Positions 1 through 8,579 of a stretch of DNA of 64,000 nucleotides are shown here, piece after piece. The stretch is from contig NZ_JBJKFD010000001.1 in the NCBI RefSeq assembly GCF_049723905.1, positions 3,968,001-4,032,000 on the forward strand, in the 5' to 3' direction. Within the stretch, counting starts at the first letter, position 1. Each line of letters opens with the position of its first letter. This DNA comes from G963665185 sp049723905. GTDB lineage: Bacteria; Desulfobacterota; Desulfovibrionia; Desulfovibrionales; Desulfovibrionaceae. Under the pieces are notes generated by a model. That model worked only from the letters and a program-made list of their open reading frames with translations. It did not search any database and was not told where the DNA came from. A program made the translations under genes and the position numbers.

Positions 1-450
1 GAGATGTCGGCTTCCAGCGTCAAGGTGGCGGAAGAGGCCGGGAACATGCTGGGGGAAATGGTGCCGGACATCGAAAAGACCGCCAGCCTGGTGCAGGAGA
101 TTGCGGCAGCCAGCAACGAACAGAACAACGGGGCCGAGCAGATCGCCAAGGCCGTGCGCCAGCTCGACACCGTGGTGCAGCAAAACGCGGCCTCGGCCGA
201 AGAATTGGCCTCGACATCCGAGGAATTGTCTGCGCAGGCGGAACGGATGCAGGCCACCATGGATTTCTTCCGTCTCCGGGACGGACAGCATAGCACCGGT
301 GCGGTAAAGGCTCTGCCCAGCGCGGCAAGGGCGAAGCCCAAGGCCGCTTCCACTGCTCCGGCAAAGGGCGACAACACGCCCGCTCCGGTCGGCGGCGTCA
401 AGATCAACCTGGAGGACGATGTCGATGACGAGCAATTTGAACGCTTCTAA
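1..450 (+). CDS. Methyl-accepting chemotaxis protein, C-terminal fragment
   Basis: Only the last 149 codons are in the window; the gene begins upstream. The visible part is the end of a chemoreceptor signalling domain: long amphipathic helix with the pattern typical of the adaptation region (Ala/Glu/Gln-rich, with a block reading EIAAASNEQ followed by an SAEELASTSEEL stretch), then a disordered Ala/Pro/Lys-rich linker and an acidic tail ending in DDEQFERF. Chemoreceptors dock on CheW and CheA and control kinase activity. The next gene is cheW and its start overlaps the end of this one by about 30 bases, which suggests translational coupling and a dedicated receptor-CheW pair. The ligand cannot be guessed because the sensor domain is missing. 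Confidence 0.9.
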   Translation, partial: EMSASSVKVAEEAGNMLGEMVPDIEKTASLVQEIAAASNEQNNGAEQIAKAVRQLDTVVQQNAASAEELASTSEELSAQAERMQATMDFFRLRDGQHSTGAVKALPSAARAKPKAASTAPAKGDNTPAPVGGVKINLEDDVDDEQFERF

Positions 451-973
451 AACGGATGACGATCTGAACAAAGAGCGAAATAACGATCTGTCGCAGTATC
501 TGACCTTTATTCTGGACGGCGAGATATTCGCCTTTAGTGTGGAAACGGTGCGTGAAGTTGTGGAGGTGCCACCCATAACGCGTATTCCGCAGGTTCAGGA
601 GCATATGCGGGGCGTCATCAACCTGCGCGGTACGGCCGTGCCGGTCATGGACCTGCGCCGCAAATTCGGGATGGACGTCTGCGACATCACCATCAACAGC
701 TGCATCATCATCGTCTCCGCAGGGGATGATGGCGAGGCCATGGGAGCCTTGGTGGATTCCGTGTGCGAGGTTGTGGAGATTTCCGCCTCCAGTGTGGAAC
801 CTCCGCCACGCATGGGCACCACCGTAAACAACCAGTTTATGCGTGGTATGGTGCAGGTGGGCGAGAACTTCTTTATTCTGCTTGATGTGGAGCGGATTTT
901 TACCCAGGGAAATGGCGAAGTAGCCATTGAAAGCGATTTGACGGCCATGGAAGCCATGGCTGGCGATGCCTAG
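419..973 (+). CDS. cheW: Chemotaxis coupling protein CheW
   Basis: 184-residue CheW-like protein. The core beginning near residue 22 (QYLTFILDGEIFAFSVETV) and the stretch with GVINLRGTAVPVMDLRRKFG are the standard CheW beta-barrel signatures. CheW bridges chemoreceptors and the histidine kinase CheA at the inner membrane. The start at 419 overlaps the upstream chemoreceptor; a second in-frame ATG at 425 is equally possible. An N-terminal extension of about 20 mostly polar residues precedes the domain. A perfect hairpin follows the stop codon, so the receptor-cheW unit probably ends here. Confidence 0.95.
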   Translation: MSMTSNLNASKTDDDLNKERNNDLSQYLTFILDGEIFAFSVETVREVVEVPPITRIPQVQEHMRGVINLRGTAVPVMDLRRKFGMDVCDITINSCIIIVSAGDDGEAMGALVDSVCEVVEISASSVEPPPRMGTTVNNQFMRGMVQVGENFFILLDVERIFTQGNGEVAIESDLTAMEAMAGDA

Positions 974-980
974 TGATATC

Positions 981-1012
981 CTCCCGGACAAGGCCGTGGC
1001 CTTGTCCGGGAG
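981..1012 (+). terminator. Strong hairpin after cheW
   Basis: A perfect 15-bp inverted repeat (CTCCCGGACAAGGCC and its complement) with almost no loop starts 8 bases after the cheW stop. The run that follows (TCTTCGT) is only weakly T-rich, so this is a likely but not textbook intrinsic terminator. Confidence 0.6.
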
Positions 1013-1112
1013 TCTTCGTCATACTTGACATTATTCTCAAAAAGACACACCCAAGCCAGAGACCCGCGGCGTTGTGTTGAAATCGTGTGCTCAAGTGGAT
1101 ATAAAGGGACCT

Positions 1113-2510
1113 ATGTCAGGAAATACTGTTCTTTTCGTTGCACCTCCCGTTTCAGTTGCGGAACATTTCAATAAGCTCAAGGATTTGGGCTTTGAGGTGG
1201 GCGTGGCTGAAAACCTGAGCGGAGCGAAAGCCTACATAGAAAAGAAGCCCGCCCTGATTTTATCCAAGGCGCGTATTCCCGGCTATCGGGTCGAGAGCCT
1301 TCTTGGTGTTTCCGCAGAAGCCATGGGGAACTTTCCTCCCATTATCGTGTTTACCGATTCGGGCACCCCGGAGGAAGCCAAAAAGCTCATGGAGCTGGGA
1401 GCCGCCGACTACTGGCTCGAACCCCTGGTCTGGGATCGCCTCGAAGCCGCCCTGCCTGTCCTTGAGTCCGAACAGCCAGAGCCCGCCGAACCTGCTCCGG
1501 CTGAAAAAAGCGTTCGTCCGCAGGCCGCCCCGGAAATCATAGGCAAGCATCCCGCCATGCTGCGCGTTCTTGCCCTTGCCCGGCAGGTTGCCCCCAGCAA
1601 GGCAACGGTCCTTATTTCGGGCGAGTCCGGAACAGGTAAGGAAAAATTCGCCCGTTTTCTGCATGTCCAGTCCGACCGCGTGGGACAGCCTTTTGTGGCC
1701 ATCAACTGCGCCGCCTTGCCCGAACATTTGCTGGAAAGCGAACTTTTCGGCCATGAAAAAGGCTCGTTTACCGGCGCCATCAACCGCAAGCTGGGCAAAT
1801 TCGAACTTGCCCACGGCGGAACCATTCTTCTTGACGAAATTTCCGAGATGGAGCTGGGGCTGCAGGCAAAACTTCTGCGCGTTCTTCAGGAAGGCGAGAT
1901 AGACCGGGTCGGCGGCGTGGATACGGTCAAGGTCGATGTGCGCGTTCTGGCCACCACCAACCGCAATATCGAAGAATACGTACAGGAAGGGAAGTTTCGG
2001 CAGGACCTTTTTTACCGCCTCAACGTCATTCCCCTCAAGCTTCCCTCTTTGAACGAACGTGGAGAGGACGTCATCCTGCTGGCCACGCACTTTGTAAAAA
2101 GTTTCTGCAAGGCCTACGGCCTGCCCAAACTCGATTTTTCTCCCGAAGCCCGCAAATGGCTTTTGGAATATGAATGGCCGGGCAATGTGCGCGAACTCCA
2201 GAACCTTATGGAACGCGCCGTGCTTCTGGCGGGCGGCGGTCCCATCCAGACCTCGCATTTCCTGCTCGATCCCGATTCCTGGCAGCCGGAAAGCCTTCAG
2301 GAAGAGCCGCAGACGTCATCGGAAGCGGCCCAGGGCGTGCACCTGCCCGACGACGTCATCCGCTTGGAAGAGATGGAAAAGCTTATGATCATCAAAAGTC
2401 TGGACAAGACCGAAGGCAACCGCACCCAGGCCGCCGATCTTTTGGGCATCTCCGTGCGCACCCTGCGCAACAAGCTCAACGAGTACCGCAAGCAGGGGCT
2501 GGAACTGTAA
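1113..2510 (+). CDS. Sigma-54-dependent transcriptional activator with degenerate receiver domain
   Basis: NtrC-family bacterial enhancer-binding protein, 465 residues. Order: receiver-like domain (1-120), proline/alanine linker, AAA+ domain with Walker A GESGTGKE near 170, the sigma-54 contact loop as GSFTGA near 217 and the Walker B segment TILLDEISEM, then a C-terminal Fis-type helix-turn-helix (RTQAADLLGISVRTLRNKL). The receiver lacks the expected acidic pocket (LFVAPPV where LIVDDE is usual), has Lys in place of the phospho-acceptor Asp before RIPG, and Glu where the conserved Lys should be. I start at 1113 because AAAGGGACC lies just upstream; a GTG at 1074 would add 13 residues. Neighbouring receptor and cheW are compatible with a motility role, but the targets are unknown. 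Confidence 0.92.
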   Translation: MSGNTVLFVAPPVSVAEHFNKLKDLGFEVGVAENLSGAKAYIEKKPALILSKARIPGYRVESLLGVSAEAMGNFPPIIVFTDSGTPEEAKKLMELGAADYWLEPLVWDRLEAALPVLESEQPEPAEPAPAEKSVRPQAAPEIIGKHPAMLRVLALARQVAPSKATVLISGESGTGKEKFARFLHVQSDRVGQPFVAINCAALPEHLLESELFGHEKGSFTGAINRKLGKFELAHGGTILLDEISEMELGLQAKLLRVLQEGEIDRVGGVDTVKVDVRVLATTNRNIEEYVQEGKFRQDLFYRLNVIPLKLPSLNERGEDVILLATHFVKSFCKAYGLPKLDFSPEARKWLLEYEWPGNVRELQNLMERAVLLAGGGPIQTSHFLLDPDSWQPESLQEEPQTSSEAAQGVHLPDDVIRLEEMEKLMIIKSLDKTEGNRTQAADLLGISVRTLRNKLNEYRKQGLEL

Positions 2511-2800
2511 CCCTCTGTTTTGCTTTGGCCTGCTGTACTGAACGCACAGGGCCATGCCTTTTTCTCCTGCCTCTTTTTCTGGAATCTCTCCGTATGTCAG
2601 CCTTGTTTCCGCTTCCCGCAAGTGTTCCACGGGCAAAGGCCGTGGTGGCTTGGCTGGTGCCCACAAAAAAACAATTGTAAGACTTTATTCCCTGTTTTTA
2701 CCGGAATTATGCATAAAATGCCGGCCTTTTGGGGAATGACGTGTCTGCCATATCTTTAGGAAATCCATGTAGTATAAGGATTATTTGGTGGAGAAGGGGA
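2511..2800. other. Intergenic region upstream of acyl-CoA synthetase
   Basis: About 290 bases between the sigma-54 activator and the promoter of the next gene. It becomes AT-richer towards its right end. I see no convincing gene, tRNA or strong hairpin. Confidence 0.5.
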
Positions 2801-2829
2801 TTGACATAAGGTCAGACCTTTAATATTTC
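2801..2829 (+). promoter_or_regulatory. Promoter with FadR-type operator between -35 and -10
   Basis: TTGACA (2801-2806) and TATTTC (2824-2829) are 17 bases apart, a good sigma-70 arrangement. The spacer contains the perfect inverted repeat AAGGTCAGACCTT (2808-2820), which has the GGT-N3-ACC core known for FadR-subfamily GntR repressors such as LldR and PdhR. A protein bound here would block RNA polymerase. A very similar site lies upstream of dctP at 18220-18230. Confidence 0.65.
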
Positions 2830-2880
2830 ACGGGACATGGCATTTGTACCTTGAGACACCTACTACCGGGAAGGATCAAA

Positions 2881-5292
2881 ATGGACGTTCAGAGCTGTGT
2901 TCCCATTGATTACGAAATCATTACGTCGCTCTTTCGTACCGCGCAGGACGAGGGCCGCGATTTTCTGTTCGAATATGAAGTCTACAATCTGCTGGGCCAT
3001 TCCGGGGCTGAAACGCCGCCCAAGTGCATCCTCATTCCGCGCGGAGGACGTCCATCCGACGATGAACTGCTGGCCCTGCCAGGGGAAAGGGTCGTGCTCA
3101 AGATCGTCTCCCCCACCATCATCCACAAGACAGAGGTGGGCGGGGTGCGCATCGTTCCCAAAACTCCGGACAAGATCCGTTCCGCCATCCGGCGCATGCT
3201 CTACGAAGTGCCGGAAAACTACGCCACCATGATCAACATGAATCCGTCCCATGCGCCCGAGGCGTATAAGGGGCTGGCGGGCGATGCCCTTGTTGCGGCC
3301 ATTCGCCGCGACCTCAAGGGCGTGCTGCTGGTGCAGTTCATGCCGCCGGATTCCTCGGCATTCGGCAACGAACTCATTGTCGGGCTGCGGTATACCCGCG
3401 AATTCGGCATGGTGGTTTCCGCGGGGCTTGGCGGCACGGATACCGAGCTGTACGCCGAACGGTTTCGCAAGGGGCAGGCCATTGTTGCGGCATCGTGCGA
3501 GCTGACCAATGGCGATGAATTTTTCGAGCTGTTCCGCAAGACCATTTCCTACAGAAAACTGGCCGGCCTTACGCGCGGGCAGCGGCGGGTGGTCACGGAC
3601 GAGCAGCTGGTGGAGTGCTTCACCTCGTTCATAGAGATGGGCCGTCATTATTCGCCCCTGAACCCGGACGCCGAATTCGTGATCCGGGAGATGGAAATCA
3701 ACCCCTACGCTTTTACCGACTACCTCATGGTGCCCCTGGACGGCATGTGCAAATTCGGTAAACCCGGCGCACGGGAAAACCAGCGGCCCGTGGCAAAGAT
3801 AGACAATCTGCTGCACCCGCAGAAGATCGGTGTTATCGGGGTTTCGACCACACGGCGGAACTTCGGGCGCATCATTCTGGATAATATCCTGGCCGAGGGC
3901 TTTCCCAAGGAAAACGTCTGCGTATTGCGCGACGGCGTGCAGGAAATCGACGGCGTCCGGTGCTACCCCTCCCTGGAAGCCCTGCCCGAAAAGCTTGATC
4001 TGTTCGTGGTGGCTGTAGGCGCGGCCCAGGTGCCGGAGCTGGTGGACGAGGTCGTCCGCCTGGACGCGGCAAATTCCGTGATGCTCATCCCCGGTGGCAT
4101 GGGCGAGACCGAAGAAAGCCAGGAGCGCGCCGCCAAGGTGATTGCCGCCATTGACCAGGCCCATGGTACGGACCACGGCGGTCCCGTGTTCCTTGGCGCC
4201 AATTGCATGGGCGTGGTTTCGCATCCCGGCAAATATGATACCTGGTTCATCCCGGAACAGAAGCTGCCCAAGAACAGGACAGCGGTCTATCACCGCGCCG
4301 CCCTGGTAAGCCAGTCGGGCGCGTTTATGCTGCACCGTTCCAGCCAATGCCCGGAAATGAATCCCGCCTACATGATTTCCCTGGGCAACCAGACCGACCT
4401 GACGCTGGGGGACATGGTTAAATACTTCAGCGGTTCCGGTCAGGTGGATGTTATTGCCGTGTACGCGGAAGGGTTCAACGACCTGGACGGCCTGGAATTC
4501 TGCCAAGCCGTGCGCCTGGCTGTGCTGGCTGGAAAGGATGTGATCTTTTACAAGGCTGGGCGCACTCCGGAAGGCAAAAACGCCACCAGCGGTCACACGG
4601 CCTCCCTGGCTGGAGACTACATGGTCTGCGAATCCTGCGTGCGCCAGGCCGGAGCCATTGTGGCCCGCAATTTCACGGAATTTCAGGATCTGATTCTGCT
4701 GGCCGAAAATCTGGCTACCCGGACCATACGCGGCAACCGGCTGGCCGCGGTAAGCGGTGCGGGATTCGAGGCCGTGGGCATGGCCGACTCCATTGATTCC
4801 GACGATTACCAGATGGCTCTGGCCCATTTTGGCGAGGCGTCGGTAAGGGAAATCACCAAGATTCTGGATGCGAAAAAATTGAGCGGGCTGGTCACGGTGC
4901 AGAATCCGCTGGATATCAACCCGTCTGCCGACGATGAAGCCCATGCCGTCTCCGCGGACATCCTGCTGGATGACGAGGGCGTGGATGCCGTGGTCATCGG
5001 CCTGGACCCGCTTTCCCCGGCAATGCACACGCTGTTGGAAACAGACGTGCCCACCTTTGCCATGGATGCGGAAAACGGCATTGTTCCTCTGCTTACCCAA
5101 GTGGTCAGCAAACACGACAAGCCTGTGGTGGGCGTGATCGACGGCGGGCGGCTGTTCGATCCCATGCGTGACGCGCTTATTGCCGGGGGCATTCCGGTCT
5201 TTCCGGTCTGCGACCGGGCCGTAGCCGCTCTTGCCCTGTACATCGAAGGGCGGCTCCATGCCGACTCTATCCGTTCTGGAGTTGTTTTGTAG
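2881..5292 (+). CDS. ADP-forming acyl-CoA synthetase, beta-alpha domain order
   Basis: 803 residues. ADP-forming acyl-CoA synthetases convert acyl-CoA, ADP and phosphate to acid, CoA and ATP in the cytoplasm. Here the ATP-grasp half comes first (1-300, with the VVLKIVSPTIIHKTEVGGV signature near 80), followed by the CoA-binding Rossmann domain (from about 315, KIGVIGVSTTRRNFG) and the ligase domain carrying the phospho-histidine motif SGHTASLAG near residue 571. The usual single-chain enzyme, such as the one at 22477, has the opposite order. The start at 2881 has GGAAGG 7 bases upstream; a TTG at 2851 is unlikely. The gene is monocistronic, with its own promoter and a terminator downstream. 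Substrate unknown. Confidence 0.9.
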   Translation: MDVQSCVPIDYEIITSLFRTAQDEGRDFLFEYEVYNLLGHSGAETPPKCILIPRGGRPSDDELLALPGERVVLKIVSPTIIHKTEVGGVRIVPKTPDKIRSAIRRMLYEVPENYATMINMNPSHAPEAYKGLAGDALVAAIRRDLKGVLLVQFMPPDSSAFGNELIVGLRYTREFGMVVSAGLGGTDTELYAERFRKGQAIVAASCELTNGDEFFELFRKTISYRKLAGLTRGQRRVVTDEQLVECFTSFIEMGRHYSPLNPDAEFVIREMEINPYAFTDYLMVPLDGMCKFGKPGARENQRPVAKIDNLLHPQKIGVIGVSTTRRNFGRIILDNILAEGFPKENVCVLRDGVQEIDGVRCYPSLEALPEKLDLFVVAVGAAQVPELVDEVVRLDAANSVMLIPGGMGETEESQERAAKVIAAIDQAHGTDHGGPVFLGANCMGVVSHPGKYDTWFIPEQKLPKNRTAVYHRAALVSQSGAFMLHRSSQCPEMNPAYMISLGNQTDLTLGDMVKYFSGSGQVDVIAVYAEGFNDLDGLEFCQAVRLAVLAGKDVIFYKAGRTPEGKNATSGHTASLAGDYMVCESCVRQAGAIVARNFTEFQDLILLAENLATRTIRGNRLAAVSGAGFEAVGMADSIDSDDYQMALAHFGEASVREITKILDAKKLSGLVTVQNPLDINPSADDEAHAVSADILLDDEGVDAVVIGLDPLSPAMHTLLETDVPTFAMDAENGIVPLLTQVVSKHDKPVVGVIDGGRLFDPMRDALIAGGIPVFPVCDRAVAALALYIEGRLHADSIRSGVVL

Positions 5293-5304
5293 CCGTACTG
5301 GACG

Positions 5305-5331
5305 CAACGTACCCAACGTACCTAACGTACC
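5305..5331. repeat. Three tandem 9-bp repeats
   Basis: CAACGTACC, CAACGTACC and TAACGTACC lie head to tail just after the stop codon at 5292. They are one of several short arrays in this window. Confidence 0.8.
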
Positions 5332-5369
5332 GGCGGAAAGAAAAAACGTCCTGAAATAGAAACTGCCTT

Positions 5370-5430
5370 ACAATACAAATCGCCGGCCCAATGCATTTCA
5401 AGGAATGCGCTGGGCCGGCGTTTGTATTGT
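5370..5430. terminator. Bidirectional terminator between convergent genes
   Basis: Long near-perfect inverted repeat: the left arm begins ACAATACAAA and includes CGCCGGCCCA, the right arm includes TGGGCCGGCG and ends TTTGTATTGT. It lies between the plus-strand synthetase and the minus-strand aminotransferase and can serve both. Confidence 0.8.
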
Positions 5431-5487
5431 ATTCAAAAGGAAAGAGCTTTTTATAGCACTCCCTTTGTTCGTCGGTAGGCTATGGGG

Positions 5488-6681
5488 CTAGGCGGTCGCC
5501 TTTTCCATGGCGCGCTTGAAACCGGGCGCGGACCGACGGATGATTTCCTCGCTCAGGCAGAAGGAAAGACGGAAGTAGCCGGGATACTGGAAGCCGGTTC
5601 CGGGGACGCCCAGGATCTTCTCTTCCATGAGCTTGGCGCAGAATGCCACGTCGTCTCCGCCCGGAGCCTTGACGAAGAAGTAGAACGCGCCCTTGGGCAT
5701 GGGATATTCATAGCCTGCCGCGTCGAGCACTTCGGCCATGGCCTTGCGGCGCCTGTCGTAGATGGAGATGTCCACCTGCGAGTCGATGGCTCCCTGCATG
5801 AGGCGCTGGCCCAAAGTGGGGGCGTTGATGAAGCCCAGGAAGCGGTTCGCCATGGTCATCACGCTCAGCAGCTGTTCCTTGCCGGGCATTTCGGGGTTGA
5901 CCACGATGTAGCCCACGCGTTCCCCTGCCAGAGCCAGGTTTTTGGAAAAGGACGAAGCCACGGCGCTGTAGGTGTAGGCCTGCAGCACGGAGGGCACTTC
6001 CACGCCGTCGAAGGCGAGAAAACGGTACGGTTCGTCCGCCAGCAACAGGATGGGACGCTTGCGGCCTTCGCTCTTGCGGGTCAGCATTTTGCCCAGCTCT
6101 TCGAGCTGTTCCTTGCTGTAGACCACGCCGGTGGGGTTGTGGGGCGAGTTGATGAGCACGACGCAGGTCTTGTCCGTAATGCCCGCCTCGATGGCTGCAA
6201 TGTCCAGGGTGAAATCACCCGGGGTGCTGTCCACCTTTTTGAGCACGCCGCCGTGGGTTCCCACGTATGCGCCGTAGTCCACAAAGACCGGTGCAGGGCA
6301 GATGACTTCATCGCCGGGATTGAGCACGGCACGGAAAAAGACGTTCAATGCTCCGGCCGCTCCGCAGGTCATTATCAAATCAGATCCAGCGACCTTTACG
6401 CCCTGTTCCTCGGTCACCTTGTGGCTGAGGGTCTCGCGTACATCGGGAAAACCGAAGTTGGGCATGTAACCCAGGGCAAAGGGCTTGTCCGCATTTTCCG
6501 CCAGCTTGAGCATGGTTTCCTTGATGGCTGCTGGCGGCGGAAGATCGGGGTTGCCAAGAGAAAAATCGCAAACTGCATCCTCGCCGTATTTTTTCTTCAG
6601 CTCGATGCCCGCTTCGAACATCTTGCGAATCCACGAGGAATTTCCCACGTACGCCGACATCTCATCGGATACTAATTGCAC
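5488..6681 (-). CDS. Class I/II pyridoxal-phosphate aminotransferase
   Basis: 397 residues, fold type I aminotransferase of the aspartate aminotransferase superfamily. Visible landmarks are the N-terminal substrate motif DFSLGNPDLPPP, the INSPHNPTGVVY segment, LLLADEPYR (cofactor-contacting Asp and Tyr), the Schiff-base lysine in SSFSKNLALAGERVG near residue 245, and the C-terminal arginine in YFRLSFC. The start is placed at a GTG (6681) because AAAGGAG lies six bases upstream; the longer reading to 6753 has no ribosome binding site. The enzyme moves an amino group between an amino acid and a 2-oxoacid; the exact substrate is not clear. It is transcribed alone, away from the agmatine operon. 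Confidence 0.9.
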   Translation of the reverse strand: MQLVSDEMSAYVGNSSWIRKMFEAGIELKKKYGEDAVCDFSLGNPDLPPPAAIKETMLKLAENADKPFALGYMPNFGFPDVRETLSHKVTEEQGVKVAGSDLIMTCGAAGALNVFFRAVLNPGDEVICPAPVFVDYGAYVGTHGGVLKKVDSTPGDFTLDIAAIEAGITDKTCVVLINSPHNPTGVVYSKEQLEELGKMLTRKSEGRKRPILLLADEPYRFLAFDGVEVPSVLQAYTYSAVASSFSKNLALAGERVGYIVVNPEMPGKEQLLSVMTMANRFLGFINAPTLGQRLMQGAIDSQVDISIYDRRRKAMAEVLDAAGYEYPMPKGAFYFFVKAPGGDDVAFCAKLMEEKILGVPGTGFQYPGYFRLSFCLSEEIIRRSAPGFKRAMEKATA

Positions 6682-7303
6682 GTACGGCTCCTTTGTTTCT
6701 TGTATTTGTTGGCACATTTCGAGATTTGACGGGTGTTTCCAAAGCGGCGGCATATGTCATCCATTGTACCGCACGCCCGGCTCTATCCGCCTGTCCGCCG
6801 GGCGGCATGTCCGAAAAAAATTTTACGGATCGGCCCGCGGATGCGAGCGATCCGGTTTTCTGCCGGAAGGCCGGTTCGTCCGGTTTACGCAATGCGCACT
6901 TTCAAGGCAAGACCCTGGGGTGGCGGGCGGGTTTTTCCGGATGGAATAAGGAAAAAAAGATGGACGGAAGATGTGGCTTGTAAAGGTAATTTTTTGTCTT
7001 TTAAAAGCAATTTAGAAATTAACATAATTGTCCGTCGGGCAAAACGCTCCCGGTTGGCAATACCTTGCCGGCATATGAGTAATATCTTGTTATTTGGGGA
7101 TTAATTCCTGATAAGCCCAGGCTTGGGGGAAAATTCGCAGCCAGTGCATGGAAATGCGTCATTGGCCCGTGGAGAGGCGCAAGGTAGTGATAACATGTGG
7201 AAAAGACGATTTTTCTACGGCTTGTCATCAAGTCGCAATTATTTGTCCTGGAAAAACAAGCCAAGGGTTTAAAATAAGATTGTAATGGCTATGAAACAAA
7301 AAT
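6682..7303. other. Long intergenic region between divergent aminotransferase and agmatine operon
   Basis: About 620 bases. The left half is GC-rich and the right half AT-rich (around 6950-7280), as expected for divergent promoters. I could not fix -35/-10 pairs with confidence. A TTGGCAATACCTTGCC motif near 7053 resembles a sigma-54 site but its spacing is one base short. No gene seen. Confidence 0.5.
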
Positions 7304-7340
7304 GCCGCACCGGGGCTTTGGCGAGCGTGTCCGGTGCGGC
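7304..7340 (+). promoter_or_regulatory. Hairpin in the leader of the agmatine operon
   Basis: GCCGCACCGG (7304-7313) pairs perfectly with CCGGTGCGGC (7331-7340). It ends 16 bases before the ribosome binding site CAGGAGG of aguB. There is no T run, so it is not a plain terminator. It may stabilise the mRNA or modulate translation. Confidence 0.55.
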
Positions 7341-7368
7341 GCAATACACAACCTATCAGGAGGTTTTC

Positions 7369-8388
7369 ATGCCCAAAAACTTGATCCATGAGTATGACCA
7401 TTCCCGACAGGAAATTCGTAATGTACTCGAACTGATCCGAATTCTCAAGGCCGCAGACAAGAGCGGGTGCACGCCCCAGCTTTTGAAGAACGCCTCGCTC
7501 GGAATGATTTTCGAGGAACCGTCCACCAGGACCCGCGTTTCTTTTGAGGTTGCCATGGAAAAATTGGGCGGGCACGCCCTATACCTCAAGCCCGGTGAAA
7601 TCCACCTGGGCGAGCGCGAATCCCTTTCCGACACGGCCAAGGTGCTGTCCAGAATGTGCGACGGCCTCATTGCCCGCTGTTGGAAGCATGAAACCATCCT
7701 GGGCCTGGCCGAACATGCCACCGTTCCGGTCATCAACGGGCTTACGGACTACAACCATCCCACCCAGGCCGTGTGCGACGCCTTCACCATGTGGGAGCAT
7801 CTCCCCGAGGGCAAGAAGCTGGAAGACCTGAACGTCACGTTCATCAGCGACGCCACCAACGTTTGCAGTTCCACCATGTTCATCACCACCATGCTCGGCA
7901 TGAACTTCACCCATGTGGCGCCCAAGCGTTACCAGGCGCCCAAGGAATGGGTGGATATCGCCCGCAGGCACGCCTACGGGGACGCACGCATCACCATCAC
8001 CGACAACATCGACGACAGTGTGCGCGATGCGGATATCATCTATACCGACCTGTGGTGGTGGTGCGGACAGGAAGATGAAATTCCCGACCGCCGCAAGGCC
8101 TTTATGCCCGATTACCAGATCACCATGGACCTTCTTGCCAAGGCACCCGCCCATTGCAAGCTGATGCACTGCCTGCCCGCTTCGCGCGGTGTGGAGGCCA
8201 CGGACGAGGCTCTGGATTCTGAAAAGTCCATCATCTTCGACCAGGCGGAGAACCGCATGCACACGCAGGTGGGGCTGTTGGCCTGGCTGGTCTGGCCGGA
8301 ACTCAAGAAGGCCAGGGAGGCCCAGAAAGTCTGGCATGAAGGACGGGTGCTGGAGCACCTGAACGCCAGCGGATGGGCGGACCGGTGA
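7369..8388 (+). CDS. aguB: Putrescine carbamoyltransferase
   Basis: 339 residues, aspartate/ornithine carbamoyltransferase family. The carbamoyl-phosphate motifs are present: STRTR at about 52-56, HPTQ near 130 and HCLPA near 267. The SMG loop that binds ornithine in true ornithine carbamoyltransferases is replaced by DLWWWCGQ, which together with the neighbours (agmatine deiminase and carbamate kinase) points to N-carbamoylputrescine as substrate. The enzyme phosphorolyses it to putrescine and carbamoyl phosphate. The start at 7369 has CAGGAGG five bases upstream; the longer frame from 7285 lacks one. First gene of a four-gene operon. An ornithine enzyme is the main alternative. Confidence 0.88.
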   Translation: MPKNLIHEYDHSRQEIRNVLELIRILKAADKSGCTPQLLKNASLGMIFEEPSTRTRVSFEVAMEKLGGHALYLKPGEIHLGERESLSDTAKVLSRMCDGLIARCWKHETILGLAEHATVPVINGLTDYNHPTQAVCDAFTMWEHLPEGKKLEDLNVTFISDATNVCSSTMFITTMLGMNFTHVAPKRYQAPKEWVDIARRHAYGDARITITDNIDDSVRDADIIYTDLWWWCGQEDEIPDRRKAFMPDYQITMDLLAKAPAHCKLMHCLPASRGVEATDEALDSEKSIIFDQAENRMHTQVGLLAWLVWPELKKAREAQKVWHEGRVLEHLNASGWADR

Positions 8389-8463
8389 AAAAGCCGTACG
8401 CAGTGGACTGAACAGAACTGTCCGGCGTATCGCAAGCCGGGCGGACACTGTTCCCTACGGGCG

Positions 8464-8517
8464 TGGCCCCGGCGCTTCGGGCGGATGGTTCTACGGACGA
8501 ATCCGCCTTCGGGGCCA
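8464..8517 (+). promoter_or_regulatory. Long intercistronic hairpin between aguB and aguD
   Basis: TGGCCCC (8464-8470) pairs with GGGGCCA (8511-8517), and inside it GGCGGAT pairs with ATCCGCC (8501-8507). It lies in the 190-base gap between two genes of the operon. Such structures often mark mRNA processing or protect a segment; no T run follows. Confidence 0.45.
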
Positions 8518-8579
8518 TGCCTCTCAACGGTAAGGGGCCGTGAGCCGTCTCGCGGACCCGCCATACGGAGGTTCCTTTC

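Noticed and set aside
7053..7068. Sigma-54-like promoter motif TTGGCAATACCTTGCC
   Set aside because: The distance between the GG and GC elements is one base shorter than the strict spacing that sigma-54 requires.
7369..8388. Ornithine carbamoyltransferase (argF) reading of the carbamoyltransferase gene
   Set aside because: The ornithine-binding SMG loop is replaced and the gene is in an agmatine operon with carbamate kinase, so putrescine carbamoyltransferase is more likely.
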